From the NCBI GenBank assembly GCA_004020545.1, contig SAQE01000057.1, forward strand, positions 1-41,821: DNA of 41,821 nucleotides, written 5' to 3'. Positions 31,695-39,572 of the stretch are shown in pieces (the first letter of the stretch is position 1; each line of letters starts with the position of its first letter). A program made the position numbers and the translations under genes. Source of the stretch: Mesorhizobium sp. Lineage in GTDB: Bacteria; Pseudomonadota; Alphaproteobacteria; Rhizobiales; Rhizobiaceae. The notes beneath the pieces were generated by a model. The model did not search any database and was not told where the DNA came from. It saw only the letters and a program-made list of their open reading frames with translations.

Positions 31695-32719
31695 CGGTGG
31701 CTCCTCACCATTTTCACCATGGCCTCGACATGCGCCACCGGCGTCTCCGGCGTGATGCCATGGCCGAGATTGAAGATCAGAGGGCCATCACCCAGAGTGC
31801 GAAGGATAGCATCGACACCGTCCGCCAGCGCCTTGCCGCCGGCCACAAGCCGCAGCGGATCGAGATTGCCCTGCACCGCGCCCTCGCCCTGCAACTCCCG
31901 CGCCATCGACAGCGGCACGGTCCAGTCGAGGCCTAGACCGGTGATCCCGGTCTTCTTCCTGTAGTCGCGATAGCGCTCGCCGGCGCCTTTTGGAAATCCG
32001 ATCACCGGCACATCCGGATGCGCCGCCTTCACCTGCCGGACGATCTCCGCCACCGGCTCGACGCAGAACGCGTCGAAGGATGCCTCGTCGAGAACGCCCG
32101 ACCAGGAGTCGAAGATCTGCACCACATCGGCGCCGGCCTCGATCTGGCGGATCAGATAGGCCGCCGAATGATCGGCCAATATCTTCAGAAGCCGAGCAAT
32201 AGCCTCCGGCTCGCGATAGGCGAAGAGCCGCGCGGGCCCCTGGTCCGGCGTGCCATGGCCGGCGATCATATAGGTCGCCACCGTCCACGGCGCGCCGCAG
32301 AAACCGATCAGCGTCGTCTCCTCCGGCAGCTTCGCGCGCAGCCGGCGGACCGTCTCGTAGACCGGTTCGAGATTCACGTGAAACGTTTCGCTGTTCAGGG
32401 TCGCAATCTCGGCCGCCGCGATCGGCTTCAGGATCGGCCCGTGTCCTTCCTCGAAGCGGACTTCGCGTCCCAGCGCATTGGGGACGACGAGAATGTCGGA
32501 GAACAGGATCGAGGCATCGAAACCGAAACGTTCGATCGGCTGCAAGGTCACTTCGACCGCAAGGTCAGGATCGTAGCAAAGGTCGAGGAAGGATCCCGCC
32601 CGCTTCCGGGTGTCCCGATACTCCGGCAGATAGCGGCCTGCCTGACGCATCATCCAGAGCGGCGGCGGAGAGACCGTCTCGCCCTTGAGGACGTCCAGCA
32701 TGATCCGTTTCCCAGCCAT
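31691..32719 (-). CDS. hemE: Uroporphyrinogen decarboxylase
   Basis: A 342-residue cytosolic TIM-barrel enzyme that removes four carboxyl groups from uroporphyrinogen III in heme synthesis. The signature [17 protein letters not shown] is at residues 19-35; other blocks are [27 protein letters not shown] and the late [19 protein letters not shown] 32719 begins directly at the conserved N-terminus. hemE is the classic left neighbour of the origin in Caulobacter and related bacteria. Its coding sequence contains a partly conserved ParB-like site (GATTCACGTGAAAC at 32371-32384). Confidence 0.97.
   Translation of the reverse strand: MAGKRIMLDVLKGETVSPPPLWMMRQAGRYLPEYRDTRKRAGSFLDLCYDPDLAVEVTLQPIERFGFDASILFSDILVVPNALGREVRFEEGHGPILKPIAAAEIATLNSETFHVNLEPVYETVRRLRAKLPEETTLIGFCGAPWTVATYMIAGHGTPDQGPARLFAYREPEAIARLLKILADHSAAYLIRQIEAGADVVQIFDSWSGVLDEASFDAFCVEPVAEIVRQVKAAHPDVPVIGFPKGAGERYRDYRKKTGITGLGLDWTVPLSMARELQGEGAVQGNLDPLRLVAGGKALADGVDAILRTLGDGPLIFNLGHGITPETPVAHVEAMVKMVRSHR
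32371..32384. promoter_or_regulatory. parS: Degenerate parS-like site within hemE
   Basis: GATTCACGTGAAAC differs at one position from the palindromic parS core GTTTCACGTGAAAC. It lies about 450 bases from the origin gap. It may be chance, since the codons for FHVN fit the protein as well. Confidence 0.4.
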
Positions 32720-32734
32720 CCAGCGCTCGCCTCC

Positions 32735-32830
32735 CTACAGCGCCACGCGTCCTTAGGACGCGTAAAGGACGCTGTAGCACTTTCATTTGGCGCATGATCC
32801 TTTCCGAACCTCCGGTTCGGGGTCATGCGC
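32735..32830. repeat. Interspersed palindromic element (CTACAGCG ... GCGCATGATCC type) upstream of hemE
   Basis: Two hairpins in series. The first runs from CTACAGCG to CGCTGTAG (32735-32776) with the inner inverted repeat ACGCGTCCTTAGGACGCGT. The second is GCGCATGATCCTTTCCGAAC paired with GTTCGGGGTCATGCGC (32790-32830). Such units are scattered in rhizobial genomes. It begins 16 bases upstream of the hemE start and ends at the edge of the AT-rich origin stretch. Confidence 0.75.
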
Positions 32831-33213
32831 GGTGCTCTTAAATCAAATATCTATTTTAAAAGAGTCTTCTGATTCTAAGAGTCTGTTGGTTGTGGTGGTT
32901 GCGACCTGTCCAGCTTGCGGGCCAGAAAGGCCAGGCAGCATATTGTCGCGCGGCCGCATTCGCAAATTGGAGGGATCTGGGGACAAACCGGATTCAGGCT
33001 TTCGAGTCAAACGCTTGGCTTGTTGGCGCGGAGCTTCGCGCTGTGGACTAAACCGGCCAAGAAAAGTTGATCCCCGGTTTTGTCCCCAGCGCCCCGACAA
33101 AGCCGACAGCGGGGCGAATTGTGGACAAGGTGCCATCTGATACAGTCACCCTCACCGGATCGGCTCTTCCATCCAGCCTTATCCACACCTGCCCACAGCC
33201 TGGAACCGCGCTT
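32831..33213. other. oriC: Putative chromosomal replication origin (oriC)
   Basis: This gene-free stretch lies between hemE and ppsR (the Rickettsia RP001 / Caulobacter origin-neighbour family), the known place of Cori in Caulobacter and of oriC in several rhizobia. It holds an AT-rich segment (32837-32880), a perfect DnaA box TTATCCACA (33179-33187), near matches TGTGGACAA (33120-33128), TTGTCCCCA (33080-33088), TGGGGACAA (32978-32986) and TGTGGACTA (33042-33050), and five GANTC sites for the CcrM methylase at 32862, 32871, 32879, 32991 and 33004. Gene direction changes here from mostly minus to mostly plus. Origin function is inferred. Confidence 0.85.
33179..33187 (+). promoter_or_regulatory. 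DnaA box
   Basis: TTATCCACA is the perfect consensus for DnaA binding. It lies 27 bases upstream of the ppsR start codon, so it could also affect transcription of that gene. Confidence 0.85.
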
Positions 33214-34035
33214 GTGAACAAACCTCAGAGCTTCTTCCATCTGCACCTGATTTCCGACGCCACCGGCGAGACGCTGCTGGCGGCCGGCCGCGCCGCATCC
33301 GCCCAATACAAGGATGCGCGCGCCATCGAGCACATCTATCCGCTGATCCGTACGGAAAAGCAGGTCGCCAAGGTATTCGAGGACATCGAGGAGGAGCCGG
33401 GCATCATTCTCTATACCGTCGTCGACCAGAAGCTGGCGCGCAGCATCGACGAGCGCTGCGCGGCCATGGGCCTGCCTTGCGTGTCGGTGCTGGAGCCCGT
33501 GCTCGCCGTTTTCCAGTCCTATCTCGGCACCCCCGCCGGCCGCCGTGTCGGCGCCCAGCATGTGCTCGACGCCGAATATTTCCGCCGCATTGATGCGCTG
33601 AACTTCACCATGGAACATGATGACGGCCAGCTGCCGGCCAATATGGATGACGCCGATATCGTGCTGATCGGCATCTCGCGCACCTCGAAGACACCGACCA
33701 GCATCTATCTCGCCAATCGCGGCATCAAGACCGCCAACATCCCGATTGTGCTCGGCGTGCCGCTGCCCGAAAGCCTGATCGCCGCCAAGACGCCGCTGAT
33801 CGTCGGCCTGGTCGCGACCGCCGAGCGCATCTCGCATGTGCGCCAGAACCGCATCCTCGGCAACACCGCCCCCTATGTGTCGACCGACTATATCGACCGC
33901 GCCGCGATCAACGAAGAGCTCGCCTATGCGCGCCAGCTCTGCACGAAACATGGTTGGCCGATGATCGACGTCAGCCGGCGCTCGATCGAGGAAACGGCCG
34001 CGGCCATCGTTGCCCTGCGGGGAAAGACGCGCTAG
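33214..34035 (+). CDS. ppsR: Pyruvate, phosphate dikinase / PEP synthase regulatory protein (bifunctional kinase-pyrophosphorylase)
   Basis: A 273-residue protein of the DUF299/COG1806 family, which switches PPDK or PEP synthase off by ADP-dependent threonine phosphorylation and on again by Pi-dependent removal. Seen here: the N-terminal [13 protein letters not shown] (8-20), the block [21 protein letters not shown], and the nucleotide loop [11 protein letters not shown] (153-163). GTG 33214 is chosen because homologues start just before [11 protein letters not shown]; the frame is open upstream to 33067, but that part overlaps DnaA boxes and lacks similarity. No PPDK gene is in the window. 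It is the first plus-strand gene to the right of the origin, as in other alphaproteobacteria. Confidence 0.93.
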   Translation: MNKPQSFFHLHLISDATGETLLAAGRAASAQYKDARAIEHIYPLIRTEKQVAKVFEDIEEEPGIILYTVVDQKLARSIDERCAAMGLPCVSVLEPVLAVFQSYLGTPAGRRVGAQHVLDAEYFRRIDALNFTMEHDDGQLPANMDDADIVLIGISRTSKTPTSIYLANRGIKTANIPIVLGVPLPESLIAAKTPLIVGLVATAERISHVRQNRILGNTAPYVSTDYIDRAAINEELAYARQLCTKHGWPMIDVSRRSIEETAAAIVALRGKTR

Positions 34036-34065
34036 GGCAGGCGATATAAGTGAGCACTCCGTCCA

Positions 34066-34251
34066 ACACCCCTCATCCGACCGAGCTTCGCTCGGCCACC
34101 TTCTTCCACAAGGGGAGAAGGAAGAACGTGGCGACAGCGTCCCGCAGATACCACCAGGTGGCGATTTGCAGCGGCGTTAGCGCAGGACTTTCCTTCTCCC
34201 CTTGTGGGAGAAGGTGGCTCGGCGCTTTAGCGCCGAGACGGATGAGGGGTG
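34066..34251. repeat. Composite palindromic element (family B) between ppsR and maf
   Basis: Left arm ACACCCCTCATCCGACCGAG with a GAGCTTCGCTC hairpin, then CACCTTCTTCCACAAGGGGA. Right arm CCTTCTCCCCTTGTGGGAGA with a GGCGCTTTAGCGCC hairpin and ACGGATGAGGGGT. The arms are about 65 bases apart. Arm order is the reverse of the lpdV-flanking copies, and the centre is a different sequence. Confidence 0.85.
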
Positions 34252-34283
34252 CTGGACGGATCGCAGCCGTTGGGTGAACCAGC

Positions 34284-34883
34284 ATGGCCGAGAAAATCAT
34301 CCTCGCTTCGGGCAGCCCGTTCCGCAAGGCGATGCTCGTCGTTGCCGGGCTTGACGTCGAGGCGGTGCCGGCCGACGTCGACGAGCGTGCGCTCGAGGCA
34401 CCCTTGCAGGATAGCGGCGTGTCTCCCGAAGATGTCGCGTCGATCCTCGCCGAGGCCAAGGCGACCGAAGTCAGCGAGCGCAGTCCTGGCGCCCTGGTGC
34501 TGGGCTGCGACCAGACGCTGTCGCTGGGCGACGATATCTTTCACAAGCCGGCCGACATGGAAGGCGCGCGCAGGCATCTCCTGGCTCTGTCGGGCAAGAC
34601 GCATCAGCTTAACAGCGCCGCCGTGCTTTGCCGTGATGGCAAGGTGCTGTGGCGGCATGTCGGCGTTGCCAGCCTCACCATGCGCAAGCTCGATCCCGCC
34701 TTCATCGGCCGCCATCTGGCGCGGGTCGGCGCCAAGGCTTTGGCAAGCGTCGGCGCCTACCAGATCGAGGGCGAAGGCATTCAGCTCTTCGAGAAGATCG
34801 AGGGCGACTATTTTACCATCGTCGGCCTGCCGCTTCTGCCGGTGCTGAAGGAGCTGCGCGCGCTGGGAGCCATCGATGGCTGA
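34284..34883 (+). CDS. maf: Maf-like nucleoside triphosphate pyrophosphatase
   Basis: A 199-residue cytosolic enzyme that hydrolyses non-canonical or modified nucleoside triphosphates to monophosphates. The signature [13 protein letters not shown] (6-18) is the phosphate-binding start; [13 protein letters not shown] holds the catalytic aspartate (D in GCDQ), and [28 protein letters not shown] is the conserved C-terminal block. Its last eight bases overlap aroE, so the two are translationally coupled. The order maf-aroE-coaE-dnaQ-secB next to the origin is conserved in alphaproteobacteria. Older names call it a septum formation inhibitor. Confidence 0.94.
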   Translation: MAEKIILASGSPFRKAMLVVAGLDVEAVPADVDERALEAPLQDSGVSPEDVASILAEAKATEVSERSPGALVLGCDQTLSLGDDIFHKPADMEGARRHLLALSGKTHQLNSAAVLCRDGKVLWRHVGVASLTMRKLDPAFIGRHLARVGAKALASVGAYQIEGEGIQLFEKIEGDYFTIVGLPLLPVLKELRALGAIDG

Positions 34884-35709
34884 GAAAAAGGCTTTCGTCA
34901 CCGGCCATCCGATCGCGCATTCGCGCTCGCCGAAGATCCACGGCTATTGGCTGGCGAAATACGGCATCGACGGCAGCTATCGGGCGATCGATGTCGCGCC
35001 GGAGGATTTCGCCGCGTTCCTGAAATCGCTTGGCGCCAACAACTATCGCGGCGGCAATGTCACCATTCCGCATAAGGAAGCGGCCTTCGCTTTGGTGGAG
35101 CGGCGCGACGAGGCGGCCGAAGCGATCGGCGCGGTCAACACGCTGTGGCTGGAAGACGGCGTCTTATGGGGCGGCAACACTGATGGCCTCGGCTTTGCCG
35201 GCAATCTCGATGACTACGCGCCGGGCTGGGCGGGCAATGGCCCGGCCGTGGTGTTGGGGGCGGGCGGCGCGTCCCGGGCGGTCATCCAAGCGCTGAAGGC
35301 GCGCGGCGTGAAGGATATCCGCATCGTCAACCGCACGCTGGCGAGGGCCGAGGAGCTTTCTGACCGGTTCGGCGCCGGGGTTTCCGCGCATGGCGCCGGC
35401 GCAGTCGGCGAACTGCTTTCCGATGCCGGCCTGCTCGTCAACACCACAGCGCTCGGCATGCATGGCAACGAGACCCTCGCCGCCGATCCGGCCGGTCTGC
35501 CCGATCATGCCATCGTCACCGACATCGTCTATGTGCCGCTGGAGACGCCGCTGTTAGCCGCCGCCAGGGCGCGCGGCCTGAAGACGGTCGATGGGCTGGG
35601 AATGCTGCTGCACCAGGCCGTTCCCGGTTTCGAGCGCTGGTTCGGCAAAAGGCCGGAAGTCACGCCGGAACTGCGGCGCATGATCGTCGCCGACATCGAA
35701 GCGCGCTGA
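34876..35709 (+). CDS. aroE: Shikimate dehydrogenase
   Basis: A 277-residue NADPH-dependent enzyme that reduces 3-dehydroshikimate in aromatic amino acid synthesis. The substrate-binding serines are in [12 protein letters not shown] (S16, S18), catalytic K67 is in [11 protein letters not shown], and D103 in NTDGLGF. The Rossmann motif is [11 protein letters not shown] (126-136) with the NADPH-type loop [10 protein letters not shown]. Start ATG 34876 lies within the end of maf. The stop is one base before the ATG of coaE. Length and all key residues are normal. Confidence 0.96.
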   Translation: MAEKKAFVTGHPIAHSRSPKIHGYWLAKYGIDGSYRAIDVAPEDFAAFLKSLGANNYRGGNVTIPHKEAAFALVERRDEAAEAIGAVNTLWLEDGVLWGGNTDGLGFAGNLDDYAPGWAGNGPAVVLGAGGASRAVIQALKARGVKDIRIVNRTLARAEELSDRFGAGVSAHGAGAVGELLSDAGLLVNTTALGMHGNETLAADPAGLPDHAIVTDIVYVPLETPLLAAARARGLKTVDGLGMLLHQAVPGFERWFGKRPEVTPELRRMIVADIEAR

Positions 35710-35710
35710 C

Positions 35711-36307
35711 ATGATCGTGCTCGGCCTCACCGGATCGATCGGCATGGGCAAGTCGACCACGGCGAAAATGTTCGCCGATGCCGGCGTGCCGGTGCATGAT
35801 TCCGACGAGACCGTGCATCGCCTTTATGCTGGCAAGGCCGCGCCGCTGGTCGAAGCGGCCTTTCCCGGCACGACAAAAGCGGGCGTGGTCGATCGCGCCA
35901 GGCTGGCGGAAAAGGTGCTGGGCGATCCCGCCGCGCTGAAGAAGCTGGAGGCGATCATCCATCCGCTGGTTCGCGCCGACGCCGATGCGTTTCTTGGCCA
36001 CCACCGCGCCGCCGGCGCGCCGATCGCCGTGCTCGACATCCCGCTGCTGTTCGAGACCGGCGGCCGCAACCGCGTCGACAAGATCGTGGTTGTCACCGCG
36101 CCCGCCGATATCCAGCGTGCCCGCGTTCTGGCGCGGCCCGGGATGAGCGAGGCAAAGTTCGCCTCCATTCTCGCCAAGCAGGTGCCGGACGCTGAAAAGC
36201 GCCGCCAGGCCGATTTCATCGTCGACACCGGGCAAGGCTTCGATGCCGCGCGCCGGGCGGTAGAGGCGATCGTCAGCGAACTGACAGGGGATAAGGCTCG
36301 CTCCTGA
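35711..36307 (+). CDS. coaE: Dephospho-CoA kinase
   Basis: A 198-residue P-loop kinase for the last step of coenzyme A synthesis. Walker A is GSIGMGKST (8-16), followed by [16 protein letters not shown] with the catalytic aspartate region, and [22 protein letters not shown]; the lid segment [28 protein letters not shown] is typical. It starts one base after aroE, a compact operon. dnaQ follows 74 bases downstream. No oddity was seen. Confidence 0.96.
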   Translation: MIVLGLTGSIGMGKSTTAKMFADAGVPVHDSDETVHRLYAGKAAPLVEAAFPGTTKAGVVDRARLAEKVLGDPAALKKLEAIIHPLVRADADAFLGHHRAAGAPIAVLDIPLLFETGGRNRVDKIVVVTAPADIQRARVLARPGMSEAKFASILAKQVPDAEKRRQADFIVDTGQGFDAARRAVEAIVSELTGDKARS

Positions 36308-36381
36308 CTCTTGCTGTCAGCAGTCCCCATTGCCATTTTGTTCTGGTTTATGATTCTGCTCTTTGCAGCGGACTGATTCGA

Positions 36382-37089
36382 ATGCGTGAGATCATCTTCG
36401 ACACCGAAACCACCGGCCTCGATTTGCGCGACGACCGCATCATCGAGCTCGGCGGCGTCGAGCTGGTCAACCGCTTCCCGACTGGCCGCACCTTCCACAA
36501 ATTCATCAATCCGCAAGGGCGCGCGATTCATGCCGAGGCGCAGGCCGTGCACGGCATCAGCGCGGCCGACCTGGTCGGCAAGCCGACCTTCACGGAAGTC
36601 GTGGAGGAGTGGCTGGCCTTCACCGACGGCGCCAAGCTGATCGCCCACAACGCCACGTTCGACATCGGCTTCCTCAATCTCGAATTCGGCCGGCTCGGCC
36701 ATCCGGCCATCGATGGCGCCCGCGTCGTCGACACACTGGCGCTCGCGCGCCGCAAGCATCCGATGGGCCCGAATTCGCTTGATGCGCTCTGCCGGCGCTA
36801 TGGCATCGACAACACCCGCCGCACCAAGCACGGCGCGCTGCTCGACTCCGAATTGCTGGCCGAGGTCTATATCGAGCTCATCGGCGGCAAGCAGGCCGCG
36901 CTCATCCTCGACGCCGTGGCGGTGCAGGCGAACGGCGCCGGCGAGGTGGCCGATATCGACATCTCGATCGGCGCAAGGCCGATCGCCCTGCCGCCGCGGC
37001 TGACCGAGGCGGATCGGGCCGCTCATGCCGGTCTTGTCGGCACGCTCGGCGAGAAGGCGCTGTGGTTGAAGGTGGCGGCCGCGGGTTAA
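36382..37089 (+). CDS. dnaQ: DNA polymerase III epsilon subunit (3'-5' proofreading exonuclease)
   Basis: A 235-residue DEDDh exonuclease that proofreads for the replicative polymerase. The five metal and catalytic residues are visible: D7 and E9 (IIFDTETTGLD), D94 (HNATFDIGFL), H150 and D155 (TKHGALLDSELLAEVY). After residue about 180 comes a linker and C-terminal tail expected to bind the alpha subunit. ATG 36382 starts right at the first motif. It is the last gene of the maf-aroE-coaE-dnaQ group, converging with secB over a repeat-filled gap of about 260 bases. Confidence 0.95.
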   Translation: MREIIFDTETTGLDLRDDRIIELGGVELVNRFPTGRTFHKFINPQGRAIHAEAQAVHGISAADLVGKPTFTEVVEEWLAFTDGAKLIAHNATFDIGFLNLEFGRLGHPAIDGARVVDTLALARRKHPMGPNSLDALCRRYGIDNTRRTKHGALLDSELLAEVYIELIGGKQAALILDAVAVQANGAGEVADIDISIGARPIALPPRLTEADRAAHAGLVGTLGEKALWLKVAAAG

Positions 37090-37117
37090 CGGATAACCGG
37101 ACAGGCGGCGATCCTTC

Positions 37118-37293
37118 GCACCCCCCTCTGCCCTGCCGGGCATCTCCCCCACAAGGGGGGAGATTGGCAGTTTCGGCGCTTCGCCCGCTCCTCGACGTTG
37201 TAAATTGGCGAAAGCTTAGGCGACATCTGATCTTCCCCTTGTGGGGGAGATGGCCGGCAGGCCAGAGGGGGCGCTGTCCCGCCAGCGTCTCCA
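37118..37293. repeat. Composite palindromic element (family C), copy 2
   Basis: Left arm GCACCCCCCTCTGCCCTGCC, GGGCATCTCCCCCACAAGGG and GGGAGATTGG (37118-37167). Right arm from 37228: TGATCTTCCCCTTGTGGGGG, AGATGGCCGGCAGGCCAGAG. Both arms and the tail CTGTCCCGCCAGCGTCTCCAAC match the element at 12718-12912. It sits between the convergent dnaQ and secB. Confidence 0.85.
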
Positions 37294-37297
37294 ACAA

Positions 37298-37324
37298 AAA
37301 AGCCCGGCGCGAGGCCGGGCTTTT
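37298..37324. terminator. Rho-independent terminator downstream of secB
   Basis: An eight-base GC-rich stem, AGCCCGGC (37301-37308) and GCCGGGCT (37314-37321), extended by three A-T pairs, with a five-base loop. On the minus strand it is followed by a run of six T, the classical form, 25 bases after the secB stop. It may also stop plus-strand transcripts from dnaQ. Confidence 0.88.
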
Positions 37325-37349
37325 CAAACCTTGGAGAGACCGAACCGCC

Positions 37350-37850
37350 TCAGCTCACCTTGACCTTCGCCGCTGCCTGATCCTCGGCAATCCTTTGCTG
37401 GAACATCTGCGCGAAATCGATCGGGTCGAGCATCAGCGGCGGGAAGCCGCCGTTGCGGGTGGCGTCAGCGATGATCTGGCGGGCAAAGGGGAACAGAAGC
37501 CGCGGGCATTCGATGAACAGGATCGGCAGCATGTGCTCCTGCGGGAAACCGCTGATGGCGAAGACGCCGCCATAGACCAGCTCGACGTTGAACAGCACTT
37601 CCTGGTCGAAGGAGGCCTTGGCGTTCAACGTGAGATTGACATCGAACTGCTTGTCCGAAAGCGGGTTGGCGTTGACGTTGACATTGATGGCGATGCCGGG
37701 AGCCTTGTCGCGGCCGCGCAGCGAATTCGGCGCGCCGGGGCTTTCGAAGGACAGGTCCTTCACATACTGGGCAAGCACGTTGAGCGAGGGCTGTGCCTGG
37801 TTGCCGTTGCCGTTTGCGGCGCCCGCCGCGCCGTCATCATTGCTGGCCAT
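37350..37850 (-). CDS. secB: Protein-export chaperone SecB
   Basis: A 166-residue cytosolic chaperone that forms a tetramer and delivers unfolded preproteins to SecA. After a variable Asn/Gly/Ala-rich tail (1-22), conserved parts are [19 protein letters not shown], the [19 protein letters not shown] strand, [12 protein letters not shown] and the helix start [26 protein letters not shown], ending with [17 protein letters not shown] 37850 is the natural start. It is separated from fxsA by a repeat array and has its own terminator. secB is found near the origin in other alphaproteobacteria as well. Confidence 0.96.
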   Translation of the reverse strand: MASNDDGAAGAANGNGNQAQPSLNVLAQYVKDLSFESPGAPNSLRGRDKAPGIAINVNVNANPLSDKQFDVNLTLNAKASFDQEVLFNVELVYGGVFAISGFPQEHMLPILFIECPRLLFPFARQIIADATRNGGFPPLMLDPIDFAQMFQQRIAEDQAAAKVKVS

Positions 37851-37947
37851 GAGCCTTTGTCCTTTTGCCTGGGCAGCATTGCTGACCGGATTGAAATCGG
37901 GGGTTCGCTACCATGGTCGGCATGACAAGACAAGTTTTGCCGCCTTT

Positions 37948-38110
37948 ATGCATGTCGCCCAAAAGTGCGAAGCGGTTTTGGGAGAACGACATGCATCAGG
38001 CAATATCTGCATGTCGCCCAAAGTGCGTAGCGGCTTTGGGACAACGACATGCGTCAGGCAAAAGCTGCAGGTCGTCCAAACTGCGCGGCGGTTCCGGGCA
38101 ATGACGTGCA
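37948..38110. repeat. Three tandem copies of a palindromic element upstream of secB
   Basis: Copies at 37948-37996, 38008-38054 and 38066-38110, with a spacing of 58-60 bases. Each begins like TGCATGTCGCCCAAA and ends like TTTGGGACAACGACATGC. The third is the most degenerate (TGCAGGTCGTCCAAAC). A single copy lies at 1746-1794. They fill much of the 289-base gap between secB and fxsA. Confidence 0.85.
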
Positions 38111-38139
38111 CGAGATAGGAGACGAGCCTACATCCAGAC

Positions 38140-38697
38140 CTAGTCGTCTTTCAGCCGTCGCCAAGGGGAGTTGTGGTCCGGCCCGCGCTTGTAGTCGTCG
38201 CGCGAATAGTCGCTGTCGTCGAGATCGATCACCTTGTCGCGGCCGCGGGCGCTAAAGCCGCTTCTGAAGCTCGTCGCCATCACGATGCGGCTCTTGAGCA
38301 GGCGCCAGGCGAGATCGCGCACAGGCGGCAAGAGCAGCAGGATGGCGAAAATGTCGGTGATGAAGCCCGGAATGATGAGCAGGATCGCCGCCAGCACGAT
38401 CATCGCGCCATGCGCGAGCTGGCGGCTGGGGTCGCGGCCGGCATCCATTTCCGCCCGCACCCGCGCCATCACGCCGAAGCCCTGATGCCGAAGCAGAAGG
38501 CTGCCGGCGATCGTGGAAAGCATGACCAGCCCGACCGTCGCCAAGGCACCCACTTCGCGGCCGACGATGACGAAGCCGGCGATCTCCAGCAGCGGCAGCA
38601 GGAGCAGGAACAACGGGAAGAGTGAAACGCGCAAATCTTGACCGATCGTTTTCTTCTTTTGCGGGCCGCGGGCAATCGCCGCTGGCACTGGGGCCAT
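38140..38697 (-). CDS. fxsA: FxsA family membrane protein
   Basis: A protein of up to 185 residues. The FxsA family core begins at LFPLFLLLLPLLEIAGFVIVGREVGA and continues with VGLVMLSTIAGSLLLRHQG and ILLIIPGFITDIFAILLLLPPVR; these give three to four membrane helices. The family is named after an E. coli gene whose overproduction eases F-plasmid exclusion of phage T7, and its normal role is unknown. The start is uncertain: ATG 38697 adds a 21-residue basic lead, while a TTG at 38634 would start directly before the first helix, as in many homologues. It is divergent from the Tim44-like gene. Confidence 0.88.
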   Translation of the reverse strand: MAPVPAAIARGPQKKKTIGQDLRVSLFPLFLLLLPLLEIAGFVIVGREVGALATVGLVMLSTIAGSLLLRHQGFGVMARVRAEMDAGRDPSRQLAHGAMIVLAAILLIIPGFITDIFAILLLLPPVRDLAWRLLKSRIVMATSFRSGFSARGRDKVIDLDDSDYSRDDYKRGPDHNSPWRRLKDD

Positions 38698-38846
38698 TAG
38701 ATAGGTATGGCTGCCTTTGATTTGAATGATTGCGCCCGCCGTTCTATATGCTTTGGATGTTGAATGCTATGCGACCGCCGCCTTTGTGAGCCTCTGGTCG
38801 AGGCTCCGGTGGTCCGGCCGGGACAGGGATCGAATTGGCGGAAGAT

Positions 38847-39554
38847 ATGGGTTTCTTCGACTTCGGCACGATTTTCTTCTTGATTGCGGCGGTTGTGATC
38901 TTCTTCCAACTGCGCAACGTGCTGGGCCGCCGCACCGGAAACGAGCGCCCGCCCTTCGATCCCTACTCGGCGAGCCGCACGCGCGAGCAGGACGCGGCGC
39001 AGAAGTCGGAGAATGTGGTGTCGCTGCCGCGCAAGCGCATGCCGGGCGAGACGGCAGCCGAGACCTACGCCGCGATCGACGCCTTCGCCAAGCCCGAGAC
39101 CGATCTCAACAAGGGCCTGCGCACGATCAAGGACAACGACCCGTCCTTCGATCCCAAGACCTTCGTCGACGGCGCCAAGATGGCCTACGAGATGATCGTC
39201 ATGGCCTTTGCCGATGGCGACCGGAAAACACTGAAGAACCTGTTGTCGCGCGAGGTCTATGACAGCTTCGCCGCCGCGATCGGCGAACGCGAGGCGAAAT
39301 CGGAGAAGATCCAGTCTTCCTTCGTCGGCATCGACAAGGTCGACGTTGTCGCCGCCGAGATGAAGGGCACCGAGGCGCATATCACGCTGCGCATCGTCAG
39401 CGAGCTGATTTCGGCAACCCGGGACAAGGTCGGCGCCGTCATCGACGGCGATCCCGAGAAGGTCGCCGAGGTCAAGGACGTCTGGACCTTCTTCCGCGAC
39501 ACCCGCTCGCGCGACCCGAACTGGAAGCTCGTCGCCACGGAAGAAGAAGACTGA
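38847..39554 (+). CDS. Tim44/TimA family protein
   Basis: A 235-residue protein with an N-terminal membrane anchor (MGFFDFGTIFFLIAAVVIFF, about 1-20), a charged linker, and a Tim44-like domain from about residue 75 (FDPKTFVDGAKMAYEMIVMAFADGD ... WKLVATEEED). In mitochondria the related Tim44 links the translocon to Hsp70; alphaproteobacterial relatives (TimA) are membrane proteins, but their partners are not settled. ATG 38847 with GGCGGAAG upstream is preferred to the TTG at 38835. It is followed at 18 bases by mltA, probably in one transcript. Its place near secB and fxsA is conserved in rhizobia. Confidence 0.9.
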   Translation: MGFFDFGTIFFLIAAVVIFFQLRNVLGRRTGNERPPFDPYSASRTREQDAAQKSENVVSLPRKRMPGETAAETYAAIDAFAKPETDLNKGLRTIKDNDPSFDPKTFVDGAKMAYEMIVMAFADGDRKTLKNLLSREVYDSFAAAIGEREAKSEKIQSSFVGIDKVDVVAAEMKGTEAHITLRIVSELISATRDKVGAVIDGDPEKVAEVKDVWTFFRDTRSRDPNWKLVATEEED

Positions 39555-39572
39555 GACCAGGCGGCTGCTGCC

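Noticed and set aside
32831-32895. CtrA sites (TTAA-N7-TTAA) in the origin gap
   Set aside because: The two TTAA words at 32838 and 32856 are 14 bases apart rather than 7, so the classical full site is absent.
37948-38110. Regularly spaced repeats as a CRISPR array
   Set aside because: Only three degenerate units exist, spacers are 11 bases, and no cas genes are near; the units are palindromic elements also found singly.
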